A DNA stretch of 64,000 nucleotides from an uncultured Methanomassiliicoccus sp. (GCA_905203995.1 CAJKXZ010000003.1:1-64000); one strand, 5' to 3'. Counted from the stretch's first letter, positions 8,918-17,681 are shown. Translations and numbers: made by a program. Notes: generated from the sequence alone by a model not told the origin.

Positions 8918-9880
8918 ATGGATAAAACTGGAAAGGGCGCACCATGTTTATTGTGTGGAGCAATTGATGGTAAATGCACTTATGACCATATAGGAGATGA
9001 TCATCCAACATATCACTGTCATTATGTAAAAAAGAAATTATATTTTGATGTAAATATTCTAGACATACTAGACTATTGGGATGTATTAGGTTATTTAATT
9101 AATGAAGCTCCTGAGGGAACAACATTAGTGGATAGGATTACAGATTCCACTCCACCTAACTCAATTACTGTCGATGAAGTGCGTTCTAAGATTCCCAACA
9201 TGTCAGGAAAATTAGATGCCTTGCTCAGATATCTATATACTATTACTAGGGAAGTTTTCAATACTCAATTACTGACAGATATCCCACCAAACATCGCATA
9301 TTGTTTAGCACCATGTGATGTACCATCTCGAATCAAAGCTCTAGAAATGTTAGGTTATTTAAAAATTGAAAGAAAGTATGAAACACCAACCTCTATTGAG
9401 GAATATTATGGATGTTTCACGCCCCAAGGTGTGTTCAGGGCAGAAGAATTAATCTCTTCAAATAAAAACTCCCAAAAGGTATTCATTGCAATGGCCTTTA
9501 ATACAGCATATTCTGATATGATCAGATCTGCAATTAAAAAAGGTTGTAACTATGTTGGATACACTGCAGAAACTGTTGATGAAGGAAGTTATGTTGGAGA
9601 TATCAATGATCGCATAATCTCTGAAATTAATAAATCTAAATTTGTTGTTGCTGATTACACAGGAAATAATTACGGAGTTTATTACGAATCTGGGTATGCT
9701 CGTGGGCGAGGAATTAAAATTATTGAAACATGTAATAAGGACTGGTTTGAGAAAAAAGACAATCATGGAAATAAAATTAATAAACTACATTTTGATGTTG
9801 AGCATAGAAACATGATTCTGTGGGAAAATGAAGAAGACTTTGCTGCAAGACTTCGCGACAGGCTCGAATCACTACAATGA
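8918..9880 (+). CDS. Metal-binding N-terminus fused to a deoxyribosyltransferase/TIR-like domain; candidate defence effector
   Basis: The ATG at 8918 is preceded by GGTGAT at five bases and gives 320 residues; an ATG at 8870 lacks such a site. Residues 10-35 hold CLLC, another Cys, and HCH, a likely zinc site. The middle (about 85-180) looks helical or winged-helix-like. From residue 187 onward there is a nucleoside 2-deoxyribosyltransferase-like / DUF4062-like fold: KVFIAMAF, VDEGSYVGDINDRIISEI, FVVADYTGNNYGVYYESGYARG, with Glu257 in the catalytic position. Related folds cleave N-glycosidic bonds in nucleotides, including NAD, in several antiviral systems. The gene is visibly AT-rich compared with its neighbours and has no operon partner, suggesting transfer. 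The defence role is inference. Confidence 0.6.
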   Translation: MDKTGKGAPCLLCGAIDGKCTYDHIGDDHPTYHCHYVKKKLYFDVNILDILDYWDVLGYLINEAPEGTTLVDRITDSTPPNSITVDEVRSKIPNMSGKLDALLRYLYTITREVFNTQLLTDIPPNIAYCLAPCDVPSRIKALEMLGYLKIERKYETPTSIEEYYGCFTPQGVFRAEELISSNKNSQKVFIAMAFNTAYSDMIRSAIKKGCNYVGYTAETVDEGSYVGDINDRIISEINKSKFVVADYTGNNYGVYYESGYARGRGIKIIETCNKDWFEKKDNHGNKINKLHFDVEHRNMILWENEEDFAARLRDRLESLQ

Positions 9881-9968
9881 TTCTTTAGCCAGATTACATC
9901 AGATTTGACATATTTTGCAACAGTCACACTTGTATATGGTGTTGTCACATCATTACATAAAATATATG

Positions 9969-9999
9969 ATGAGAATGGTCCAAAAAAGACCATCCTCAT
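9969..9999. terminator. Stem-loop between convergent genes
   Basis: ATGAG-A-ATGGTC pairs with GACCAT-C-CTCAT with one mismatch around a seven-base A-rich loop. It sits between the end of the 8918 gene and the end of the amidohydrolase gene and could end transcription from either side. Confidence 0.5.
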
Positions 10000-10004
10000 G
10001 GTGT

Positions 10005-11294
10005 TTAAATGGACTCGTAAAGTTCCTGGGCGGCGGCATTGGCTTCTGCTAGTTCCTTTTCTTCATCCATTGATTTGATTTCCTTATCTTCCATCACGAC
10101 TTTACCGTCACACAAGACCGTCTTTACATTGAGGCCGTAGGAAGAATAGACAATGTTGGAAACCAGCGTTTCTGGGAAGAAGGGACGCAGGTTAGGCGCT
10201 TTGCCGTCAAGAATGATCAGATCGGCTTTTTTACCTACTTCAAGGGAACCAATCTCTTGTTCCATACGCAGAGCTTTAGCGGCATTGATGGTAGTGAAAT
10301 CAAGCACTTGCTGTGCCGGCAGCACCGTTGGATCCCAGCGGGCTGATTTCTGCAGCAAAGAGACAAACTTCATCTCACCAAACAGATCCAGCGAGTTGTT
10401 GGTGGTGGAACCGTCAGTACCCAGAGAAACAGTCATGCCGTTTGCGATCATTTCGGGAATGGGTGCTACTCCGCCGGTTGCCAGTTTCATATTGGACACC
10501 GGGCAGGAAGACACTTTCACCCCGGCCTGCGCCATCGCACGGACTTCATTCATGGTTAACCAGGCAGAATGAGCAGCTACGCAATGGTCGTTGAAGAAGC
10601 CGATGTTGGCTAAGTAATCGGCCGGCCGCAATCCCTCTTTCTTTTTACAATCCGACACTTCTTTTCTTGTTTCTGAAAGATGGAAAGTAAGAGTCAGATC
10701 TTCTTCAAAAGCGAATTCTTTAGCCTGCATAAAGGTCTCGGTGGAACAGACGTAAACGCCCTGCAGTCCGATTGCGGGATAGATACGCTCATGACTCTTG
10801 AATTCATTATAGAAGTGCTTGCAGTTGTCCAAAGGATCTCCTTTCTGTGTTGTAAACTCTTGATCTAAGACGGCCCAGCCGAGCACACCTCTGATGCCTG
10901 AACGCTCGACCGCTTTGGCAATGACATCTTCAGAATAGTAAAGATCTAAGAAAGTAGTAGTTCCCGAGCGGATCATTTCGATACAGCCCTGAGCGGCTCC
11001 GGCTTCTAAATCCCGTGGTTTTCGTAAATCGTCCAGATGGAACACTTTGTCTAGGAAGTTGGGAAAGGTAACGTCATCCACCAAACCTTTCAAAGAAGTC
11101 ATTGAAACATGGGTATGGGTATTGATCAAACCGGGCAGAATAATATCGCCTTTAGCGTCAATGACCTTATCAGCCGCTTCTGTACAGGGGCCGATGGCGA
11201 TGATGCGGTCGTCTTCAAGCAGGACATCGCCGTTGACAATCTCTCGCTGGCTGTTCTGAGTCACAACAGTTCCGTTTTTTATGAGGGTGCGCAT
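10005..11294 (-). CDS. dadD: 5'-deoxyadenosine / S-adenosylhomocysteine deaminase
   Basis: This 429-residue amidohydrolase matches the MtaD/DadD family. The metal-binding motif PGLINTHTHVSM lies near residue 55, FHLSETRKE near 200, AAHSAW near 237, and SLGTDGSTTNNSLDL near 290. In methanogens the enzyme deaminates 5'-deoxyadenosine, S-adenosylhomocysteine and methylthioadenosine, recycling by-products of radical SAM and methyl-transfer reactions. That fits a genome with NifB and other SAM enzymes. It is divergent from the metallo-beta-lactamase gene, about 150 bases away. The ATG at 11294 is the natural start. Confidence 0.87.
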   Translation of the reverse strand: MRTLIKNGTVVTQNSQREIVNGDVLLEDDRIIAIGPCTEAADKVIDAKGDIILPGLINTHTHVSMTSLKGLVDDVTFPNFLDKVFHLDDLRKPRDLEAGAAQGCIEMIRSGTTTFLDLYYSEDVIAKAVERSGIRGVLGWAVLDQEFTTQKGDPLDNCKHFYNEFKSHERIYPAIGLQGVYVCSTETFMQAKEFAFEEDLTLTFHLSETRKEVSDCKKKEGLRPADYLANIGFFNDHCVAAHSAWLTMNEVRAMAQAGVKVSSCPVSNMKLATGGVAPIPEMIANGMTVSLGTDGSTTNNSLDLFGEMKFVSLLQKSARWDPTVLPAQQVLDFTTINAAKALRMEQEIGSLEVGKKADLIILDGKAPNLRPFFPETLVSNIVYSSYGLNVKTVLCDGKVVMEDKEIKSMDEEKELAEANAAAQELYESI

Positions 11295-11444
11295 AATAAC
11301 GACGATTGATTGAATTTAACATGATATATACTCTGCGGGGAAACCAACTCTCTATATGCTAGCACGTAATAGGGGATGATCTGCAGCAAGGTTAACGAAT
11401 CATTAACCCGGCGTTCTGCGGACAGTCAGATAAGCTTTGAGATT

Positions 11445-12266
11445 ATGCCAGAAAATCAGTCTACAAGATTAACGTTCTTAGGGACGGGCGGAGGACGCTT
11501 CGCCACCATGTACCAAACAAGAGCAACCGGAGGAATATATCTTGCAGATAACATCAAACTGCATCTGGACCCTGGACCTTCTGCCCTTCATAATATGAAA
11601 TGTGCCGCCATTGATCCGGCCAAAACCGACGGTTTGCTTTTATCGCACTGTCACCCTGACCACTATTCTGATGCGGAAGTGTTAGTTGAAGGAATGAGCA
11701 AAGGCGGCATCGTAAAAAGAGGGGCCTTGATCGGCAGTGAGAGCGTAATTTTGGGTGAAGGAGAATTCGACTCACCGATTTCCACTTATCACAAATCAAT
11801 CTGCTCCCGTGTTTCGGCAGTCACGGCCGGCGATCGTTTTAGAATCGGCAATACAGTAATTGATGCTACGCCCACGCAGCATTCTGATCCCTATGGTGTC
11901 GGCTTTAGGATTCACACCCGCAACGGTATCGTTTCATACGTCAGTGACAGTGAGATTACTGATAAGGTAGTAGCTGCCCACCGGGGTGCCCGCGTTTTAA
12001 TCTTGAATCTAACCAGACCGCTGGGTGCTAAAGTGCCCTACCATCTTTGTACGGAAGAAGCTGCTCTCTTTGCCCGTGAAATCGTTCCAGAGATGGTTTT
12101 GCTGACTCACTTTGGCATGAAACTTCTGCGGGAAGGCGTTAACAAACAGGTGAAGTATATCAAGGAACATTCCGGAACGAGAGTCATCGCTGCGGAAGAT
12201 CTGATGCGGGTCTCAATTGGTAAAGACATTACCGTCAAACGTTTGCAGAATCCTGCCAATCGCTGA
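11445..12266 (+). CDS. Metallo-beta-lactamase fold hydrolase
   Basis: With the ATG at 11445 the protein has 273 residues and begins directly before the first beta strand (LTFLGTGGGRFATM). Metal ligands are visible in SHCHPDHYSD (about residue 69), TQHSDPYGVGF (about 145), and YVSDSE (about 166); LTHFGM near residue 224 is a likely further ligand site. The layout is closest to RNase Z-like and related MBL hydrolases, but the substrate is unknown. An ATG 23 codons upstream at 11376 is possible. It is the first of four co-directional genes ending with a RamA-like activase, which suggests but does not prove a role in corrinoid or metal handling. Confidence 0.72.
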   Translation: MPENQSTRLTFLGTGGGRFATMYQTRATGGIYLADNIKLHLDPGPSALHNMKCAAIDPAKTDGLLLSHCHPDHYSDAEVLVEGMSKGGIVKRGALIGSESVILGEGEFDSPISTYHKSICSRVSAVTAGDRFRIGNTVIDATPTQHSDPYGVGFRIHTRNGIVSYVSDSEITDKVVAAHRGARVLILNLTRPLGAKVPYHLCTEEAALFAREIVPEMVLLTHFGMKLLREGVNKQVKYIKEHSGTRVIAAEDLMRVSIGKDITVKRLQNPANR

Positions 12267-12388
12267 TGATTACTTCTATATTTTTCCACCCAATCATTTC
12301 CTCTGCGGCAGCCGGATCTGCTTCTGAGCAATCTCAAATACTACAAATTTGGGAAAATGTTAAAAGTAGGCATTGCCGTGAAATATTG

Positions 12389-12985
12389 ATGATAATCTGC
12401 CAGATTGCCGGTTTTTTAGGTAGTGGGAAAACAACCTTGCTCATTAAGCTCGGTACAACACTCAGCGCAAGAGGAAAACGTGTAGCGATAATCGTTAATG
12501 AAGTGGGTGAAGTGGGTGTTGACGGCTCCGTCATTGATTCTAGCGGGTTGAAATCCGTGGAACTGGCGGAAGGCTGTATTTGTTGCTCACTTTCAGGCAG
12601 TCTGCAGCACACGCTGAGGCAGATTACCACTGAATACCATCCTGACTTGATTATAATCGAACCTACTGGCATTGCTTTTCCGACTAAAATTGTGCAATTA
12701 GTAAGAACCGCGATGGTCGGCGAGGACAAGATGATCACCATCTCCCTCATCGATGCTTTCCGGGCGGTCAAACTTTTCAAGGAAGCAGAACTGTTTGTCA
12801 GCCGGCAGATTGCCGGTGCGGACATTGTGGCTGTCAACAAGATCGATGCCGTTGATGAAAACACCATTGACGAAACTGAAAAGATCGTCAAAAAGGTAAA
12901 CAAAGATGCGCAGCTGGTGTTAATTTCGGCTAAAAATGGTGACGGTGTAGAGCAGTTGATCAACATTCTGGAGGAATCGGCGTGA
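12389..12985 (+). CDS. CobW/HypB/UreG-type GTPase linked to a RamA activase
   Basis: From the ATG at 12389 the protein has 198 residues and opens straight into the P-loop GFLGSGKTT. It also has a switch region with NEVGEVGVDG, the metal-binding ECIC-type motif (EGCICCSL, about residue 62), an IIEPTG Walker B strand, and NKID for guanine recognition. These features place it in the SIMIBI G3E group, whose members insert nickel, cobalt or zinc, or chaperone cobalamin enzymes. A longer start at 12266 would overlap the upstream stop (TGATG) but add 41 residues unlike the family. It overlaps the next gene by one base, so the two are translationally coupled. Confidence 0.82.
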   Translation: MIICQIAGFLGSGKTTLLIKLGTTLSARGKRVAIIVNEVGEVGVDGSVIDSSGLKSVELAEGCICCSLSGSLQHTLRQITTEYHPDLIIIEPTGIAFPTKIVQLVRTAMVGEDKMITISLIDAFRAVKLFKEAELFVSRQIAGADIVAVNKIDAVDENTIDETEKIVKKVNKDAQLVLISAKNGDGVEQLINILEESA

Positions 12986-13416
12986 TGGAAAACTCTAAAG
13001 AAGCTGCCGATGCCGGTTCCTTCGGTGTTGAAGCTCATTTTCACGGCCGTGTTGCGAAACAAGAGCTCATTGCCGCGGCTCAGGCTACAGTAGTCTCCAC
13101 TGCGGAAGAAATCATCAAAAAACGCGGTATTCTGCTGGGCCATGTGAAGCTCTTTATTGCCGCCAACGGTACCCTTAAACTAAACATGGTCGATCCGGAC
13201 CTAGGCATCGACTGCGAAGACAATCTGGCAGATCCGGTTGTTGACGGTGAAATAAAATACATGGCGGCGGCCATGGGTGTTGCTGATCATGAACTCGAAG
13301 CGATCATGCGGGACAGTATCAAGAAGATCGATCAATTAATAAAACTGAATTTTAAAAAACATGAACATCACCATGAGCATGATCATGGTTGTAATGTGAC
13401 TTTTGAAGGTGTATAA
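12985..13416 (+). CDS. Small conserved protein with His-rich C-terminus, coupled to GTPase and activase
   Basis: The ATG overlaps the TGA of the GTPase, giving 143 residues; a GTG one codon earlier is possible. I do not recognise a named family. The body is mixed alpha/beta and acidic, and the C-terminus carries a cluster HEHHHEHDHGC (about residues 126-136). Such His runs store or deliver Ni, Co or Zn in HypB, UreE and CobW partners. The next gene begins at the base after its stop. The tight order GTPase, His-rich protein, RamA-like activase suggests a metal- or corrinoid-loading role (inference). Confidence 0.7.
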   Translation: MENSKEAADAGSFGVEAHFHGRVAKQELIAAAQATVVSTAEEIIKKRGILLGHVKLFIAANGTLKLNMVDPDLGIDCEDNLADPVVDGEIKYMAAAMGVADHELEAIMRDSIKKIDQLIKLNFKKHEHHHEHDHGCNVTFEGV

Positions 13417-15048
13417 ATGTATGGAATTTCCATCGATGTAGGAACCAGCGGCATGAGAATGCATGCCGTCGACTTAGCTAGCAAAAAAATTCTCTCGACT
13501 GCAATTACTGTTCGTCACCCAGTGCCAGGCGCCAATGTGGTTGACCATCTTACTTTCTGTATTGAAGTAGATCAGAATCTTGCTAACCGTCTGCTGATTG
13601 ACACTGCCAACCGCCTGATGCAGGAATTGGACGTCGATCTCAACAAAGTCGAAAGGGTTGCAATTTGTGGTAATCCCATTCAGCTCTCAATGTTCCAAAA
13701 CATGGAAGTCAGGGATCTGGCTTACGTGGGTGAAAACACGCTTAGATCAAAAGGTGTTGAACAGCAGAAGCGTGATGCTAAAACGGTCCCGGCAGTTGAT
13801 CTGGGCTTAAATCTGCGTGAGGGCGTTCCTGTTTACATTCCTCCCGCCATCAGACATGAAATTGGTGCTGATGCCCTGGCGATGATGCTTAAAACCGGAC
13901 TGTTGGAACGCAAAGACAACGTGCTTGTTACCGATTACGGAACCAACGCGGAAATGGCTTTGAAGGTCGGCGATGAAATCCTTACGGGATCGGCAGCAGC
14001 AGGTCCGGCGATTGAAGGACAGCAGATCAAAGCCGGTATGCTGGCTTCTCCTGGCGCAATTTCTGATGTGGAATCTGAATTTTACTGGAAATGCAAAGTT
14101 TTAGGCGATGATATGCTGGTTGGCGATGGTGACACTATTGAAGTCAACACCGGGGCCTTAATTGAAGAAGGTCCATTACACGGTCAAGCCAAAGGTATCA
14201 CCGGAACCGGGGTAATCGCAGCAATCGCCACTGGTCTGGAAAACGGTCAGATCGTCAAATCTAAAATAACCACCACCGACGGCTGTCTCCATCTGCAGGA
14301 TGGCATTGTCATCACACAGAACGACTTCTTGGAAGCTGCTAAAACCTTCGGTGCTATGAGGGCCGGTCACTTTACCCTTCTGGAAACAGCTGGTCTTAAA
14401 TTTGATGAATTGGACACCATGTTCATGAGCGGAGCATCCGGAACTTATGTTGATGCTCTGAAAGCACAGAGAGTCGGTTTACTGCCACCTTCCGTTGACA
14501 CCATTTACCAGTTTGGTAACACTTCGTTATCACTCGCTACCGATCTTGTGAAAGATCCCGAAATGCTGGATCAGCTGCAGTCTTTAGCTAACTCGATCAG
14601 AGCCAACCACATCATGTTTGCTACCGACAAGATCTTTGAATCTGTCTTTATTCAGGAGCTGGCCTTCTGGGAAGAGGGTATGCCGATGGAGACTTACAAC
14701 ATGATGCTCGAGCTTTCGGATATCCAGCCCTTACCAACAACCATCAAACCGGCAAAGGTCATCAAGATGGTGCAGAGAGATATTCCTGATCTGGGTGACA
14801 AGGGCTTAAAAGTTCTCCGGGAAATTGGTATCGGCCTGAAGAAATCCTTCCCTGGTTGCACCGGCTGTCAGAACTGTGTCCGGGAATGTCCCGAAGGCGC
14901 AATTCAGGTCAATGATGCTCCGGATGGCTATGAAATCCAAGTCTTATCTGACCGCTGTAATGGAACTGCCTGTCTCCGCTGTGAGCGCGCTTGTCCTCAG
15001 AAGTGCTTCCAGATCAAAGACTTACAGAGAAGTTCCGTTGGTGCTTAA
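13417..15048 (+). CDS. ramA: RamA-type corrinoid protein reductive activase
   Basis: The 543-residue protein has an actin-like ATPase core (DVGTSGMRMHAVDL at residue 7, VTDYGTNAEMAL near 170, MSGASGTYVDAL near 335). Its C-terminal ferredoxin-like domain has two Cys clusters, CTGCQNCVRECP (about 487) and CNGTACLRCERACPQKC (about 512), for two 4Fe-4S centres. RamA uses ATP to reduce the Co(II) form of methyltransferase corrinoid proteins to Co(I). RamA and its relatives serve methylamine and methanol systems. No N-terminal ferredoxin is present. It lies at the end of a coupled three-gene set and faces mtaB, so MtaC is a likely client. Confidence 0.88.
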   Translation: MYGISIDVGTSGMRMHAVDLASKKILSTAITVRHPVPGANVVDHLTFCIEVDQNLANRLLIDTANRLMQELDVDLNKVERVAICGNPIQLSMFQNMEVRDLAYVGENTLRSKGVEQQKRDAKTVPAVDLGLNLREGVPVYIPPAIRHEIGADALAMMLKTGLLERKDNVLVTDYGTNAEMALKVGDEILTGSAAAGPAIEGQQIKAGMLASPGAISDVESEFYWKCKVLGDDMLVGDGDTIEVNTGALIEEGPLHGQAKGITGTGVIAAIATGLENGQIVKSKITTTDGCLHLQDGIVITQNDFLEAAKTFGAMRAGHFTLLETAGLKFDELDTMFMSGASGTYVDALKAQRVGLLPPSVDTIYQFGNTSLSLATDLVKDPEMLDQLQSLANSIRANHIMFATDKIFESVFIQELAFWEEGMPMETYNMMLELSDIQPLPTTIKPAKVIKMVQRDIPDLGDKGLKVLREIGIGLKKSFPGCTGCQNCVRECPEGAIQVNDAPDGYEIQVLSDRCNGTACLRCERACPQKCFQIKDLQRSSVGA

Positions 15049-15254
15049 ACAGCATCAACCCCTTCTTTTTTATTTTTATAGCATAAAATGTAAAACCGTA
15101 GGAATAAGAAAAATTAAAATCACTCCTATCCTACATAATCTCTTGGCATACGTCGTTACTTATGCTCTTTCATTTGTTGTAATTTTGTTGTAAATTGCCT
15201 TTTCTTTTTGTAGAATATGGCTAATTAATTTGCAGATTAGCCAATATATTTTAA
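15049..15254. other. Non-coding spacer between convergent ramA and mtaB
   Basis: The spacer is AT-rich. Directly after ramA is a T-rich tract (CTTCTTTTTTATTTTTA) that may end transcription. No convincing reading frame, tRNA or structured element is seen in the rest. Confidence 0.5.
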
Positions 15255-15294
15255 CTAGAATTAATAAAATAATAAGTGGATCTGAAGTCCACTT
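15255..15294 (-). terminator. Terminator of the mtaCB operon
   Basis: On the minus strand, AAGTGGA and TCCACTT form a perfect seven-base stem with a seven-base loop four bases after the mtaB stop. ATTATTTTATTAATT follows. It looks like an intrinsic terminator. Confidence 0.75.
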
Positions 15295-15297
15295 GGT

Positions 15298-16701
15298 TTA
15301 AAGATCATAGTTTTTAGGATTGAATTTAGGCACGTCTTTGTAAACCGCCAGACATTGATCGACGAACTTACCCTCTTCATCTGGTAAGGCGCTTAAATCA
15401 GTAATGATCTTACGCAGCATATCCTGTTCATGCTTCGACAGTTTCAGTCGTCCGAATTTATTCTCATCTTCAATCAATTTAGCGGCAGTCATGGCAGCAG
15501 CTTTGGCCCGCATGTAAATATCGCTGCCGTATTCAACGATCGCCTGTCCGATTTTGTAAGCGTTATCATAGGCTAAGATAAACGCTTCTGGACTGCGGTA
15601 ACGGTCGGTAGCCATATAGAGATCACGAAGCAGACGGTCCTGCTTAAGCTGCTTAGCCGTATTCATCAAAGCCGCTTCATAGCCGATGTTGCCTAACCAG
15701 CACTGGACGGAAGAGCCACCGAATTCCGGATGATATTCAACCGATTCATTAGACCACAGATCACAAACCTGTGCAATCAGATTACCCATCAAGTCGGTAT
15801 GAGCGCAGTGAGAATTCTTACCTTCTTGTGAAGTAGGTTTACCGGCAATCGCTTTGACGATCGGGCCTTCATAACCGCAGTCTTTATCCGGACCGCTGGC
15901 ACCTGCTTCCCAGGCCACTAATGTTCGGGCCGCGGCAATGGCGCGGGTAACCGCTGAAAAGGTACGGGGAATTTCCTTGTCCATATAGCCGCCGGCTAAG
16001 AACATGGCCGTATTAGCACCGGCACAGCAGGTATCGCCACCAGCTCTGATTCTGTTTTTCTTCGCAATATTAACAATCTGCGGCCACAACCACTCCATAT
16101 CGATAGATCCTAAGTAACCAATACCGAAAAGCCATCCACGGATATCCTGTCTTAATAAGGAATAATCAGCCAGTTCTTTGCCGCCGATTGATTCTATCGA
16201 CAGCAAATCAGCTCCATTTTCGGCAGCTACGTGGCAAGAATCGATAATCTTCTGCGGATACGAATGCTTAGTATCCATCTCTTCCCGCAGACCTAATTCC
16301 GCCATGCGCGGATCGGCGATGGTGTGACGGATGGAAAGGGCGATACTGTATTGATCGTGGTATTTCTGCATCAGATCTTTCTGGCCGGAAACGATTGGTT
16401 TTGCATAATGCTCAGCATCATTGGTCATGTGAGAGATATGCTCATTCTCCAGCTGCACGGCGGGAAATCCTAAAGTCACCGCACGGTCAAGAATGTCTCG
16501 CGTGATATAATCAACAAATTCTTTTCTCAGGCTTTCCGGCGTTTTTTCACTGCCGACCCGCGGAGCGAATTTTATTTCAGGAATAACCATGCCTGCGCCT
16601 ACTACCTGGCCGAGTCCATAAGAAACAGGATACTTGGCTTCGCCGAATACCAGATCATCCGGAGAACTGTATTCCATTCGTGTATAACGTTTAATTGGCA
16701 T
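15298..16701 (-). CDS. mtaB: Methanol:corrinoid methyltransferase MtaB
   Basis: MtaB moves the methyl group of methanol to the corrinoid of MtaC in the cytoplasm. The 467-residue sequence begins MPIKRYTRMEYSSPDDLVFG, close to the known family start. Likely zinc ligands are Glu in SIESIGGK (about 172), Cys in GGDTCCAG (about 233), and Cys in KDCGYEG (about 279), as in the Methanosarcina enzyme. The start at 16701 is chosen because GAGGTGA lies five bases upstream and the mtaC stop ends one base before it. An in-frame ATG at 16725 would overlap mtaC and lacks a binding site. No in-frame UAG is present, as expected for the methanol system. Confidence 0.95.
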   Translation of the reverse strand: MPIKRYTRMEYSSPDDLVFGEAKYPVSYGLGQVVGAGMVIPEIKFAPRVGSEKTPESLRKEFVDYITRDILDRAVTLGFPAVQLENEHISHMTNDAEHYAKPIVSGQKDLMQKYHDQYSIALSIRHTIADPRMAELGLREEMDTKHSYPQKIIDSCHVAAENGADLLSIESIGGKELADYSLLRQDIRGWLFGIGYLGSIDMEWLWPQIVNIAKKNRIRAGGDTCCAGANTAMFLAGGYMDKEIPRTFSAVTRAIAAARTLVAWEAGASGPDKDCGYEGPIVKAIAGKPTSQEGKNSHCAHTDLMGNLIAQVCDLWSNESVEYHPEFGGSSVQCWLGNIGYEAALMNTAKQLKQDRLLRDLYMATDRYRSPEAFILAYDNAYKIGQAIVEYGSDIYMRAKAAAMTAAKLIEDENKFGRLKLSKHEQDMLRKIITDLSALPDEEGKFVDQCLAVYKDVPKFNPKNYDL

Positions 16702-16702
16702 C

Positions 16703-17500
16703 TCAGTCACCTCGGCGGTTGCCATTTTTAGTCAGCACACGATCCCAGTTGGCTCTGACTTTTTTCCAGTCCCAACCTTCCATCACCAGATTGGCAAGGC
16801 TAGGTCCGTCAGCTGCTTTTGAACAGTAAACACCCATGGGAAACGATTCCACATACTCGCGGTTAACCGCTCCCCCGGCACACATGAAGGGGATCTCCAT
16901 GCCTTTTTCATAGAGCTTAGAGGCTATTTTGGGGAACGCCGACATGGTAGTGGTCATCAGAGCCGTGCCGGTCACAATAGCCGGTTTTTCTTTTTCGACT
17001 GTACTGATTACTTCCTGCATGAGCACATCCCGGCCGAGATCGATAATGGTGTAACCATTAGATTTGAGAAGCACTGCCGCAATGTTTTTACCGATGTCAT
17101 GGGGGTCGCCTTCTGCCACATGCATGACAATTTTGCCCTTTGTTTCTCTTTCTTTTGTCAAACGTGACTCACACATTTTCAGACCGCGGTCCATGAGGTC
17201 AGCTGCCATCATCACATGGGGGAAATAGTAGATACCACGGCCGTAGAGTTCACTGACGATCTCCATCCCTTTAATCAAACCCTGCTCAATGACTTCTTCC
17301 GGACTGAATTCTTCCATAGCATCGGTTACGTCCGCCGAAATCTCTTTGTAACGCATGAAAACGATATCTTCACTTACTTTCCGGAGATGCTCTTCTTCTG
17401 GAACCAAACGGTATACCAGTTCTTCCGGATCTTCTTGAGACTCCAGATCTAGATCATATCTTTTTAAAATGCGATTATAGTTGATGTTTTTAAGGTCGAT
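16703..17500 (-). CDS. mtaC: Methanol corrinoid protein MtaC with no canonical start codon
   Basis: MtaC carries the corrinoid that accepts methyl from MtaB and passes it to a MtaA-type methyltransferase. The B12-binding motif DPHDIG (in EGDPHDIGKNIAAVLLKSNG) is intact, followed by GTALMTTT and CAGGAVN. The first ATG/GTG/TTG in frame is the TTG at 17407, but family-like sequence (RILKRYDLDLE..DPEELVYRL) continues about 31 codons upstream. Only ACG (17503-17501) and ATC (17500-17498) lie where the family Met is expected, after GGGGG. I annotate from ATC, giving 265 residues, near the usual 258. A rare initiator or a base error must be considered. Confidence 0.9.
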   Translation of the reverse strand: MDLKNINYNRILKRYDLDLESQEDPEELVYRLVPEEEHLRKVSEDIVFMRYKEISADVTDAMEEFSPEEVIEQGLIKGMEIVSELYGRGIYYFPHVMMAADLMDRGLKMCESRLTKERETKGKIVMHVAEGDPHDIGKNIAAVLLKSNGYTIIDLGRDVLMQEVISTVEKEKPAIVTGTALMTTTMSAFPKIASKLYEKGMEIPFMCAGGAVNREYVESFPMGVYCSKAADGPSLANLVMEGWDWKKVRANWDRVLTKNGNRRGD

Positions 17501-17639
17501 CGTGTTAAATCCCCCAGTCGCTGCTGAAACTCACGCGGAAACAAAGATACCTTTCGGAAATTTCAACCTTCGCCCCCTAGCTTGTTTTTTGATCGCCAAA
17601 TCCTGTAGGAGAGGTACTTTCACTCACCCCTAAATTAAC

Positions 17640-17647
17640 TATATAAA
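17640..17647 (+). promoter_or_regulatory. TATA box of radA
   Basis: TATATAAA lies 35 bases before the radA ATG. A ribosome-binding site (GAGG) occurs seven bases before the ATG, so this message probably has a short leader, unlike several neighbours. Confidence 0.65.
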
Positions 17648-17681
17648 CTACTCAGGAGCTGTACATATTGAGGTTAAAATC

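Noticed and set aside
10153..10572. A 139-codon plus-strand frame opposite the deaminase gene
   Set aside because: It lies wholly within the clearly recognised amidohydrolase on the other strand and has no family features.
12266..12388. Start of the GTPase at 12266 by TGATG coupling
   Set aside because: It would add 41 residues unlike any G3E GTPase before the P-loop. Not fully excluded, because the overlap with the upstream stop is suggestive.
12334..13143. A 269-codon open frame on the minus strand opposite the GTPase gene
   Set aside because: It is the mirror of a gene with clear GTPase motifs and has Ser/Thr/Ile-rich low-complexity content typical of antisense shadows.
15298..17500. Pyrrolysine (in-frame UAG) in the methyltransferase
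   Set aside because: mtaB and mtaC frames contain no internal TAG, as expected for methanol rather than methylamine enzymes.
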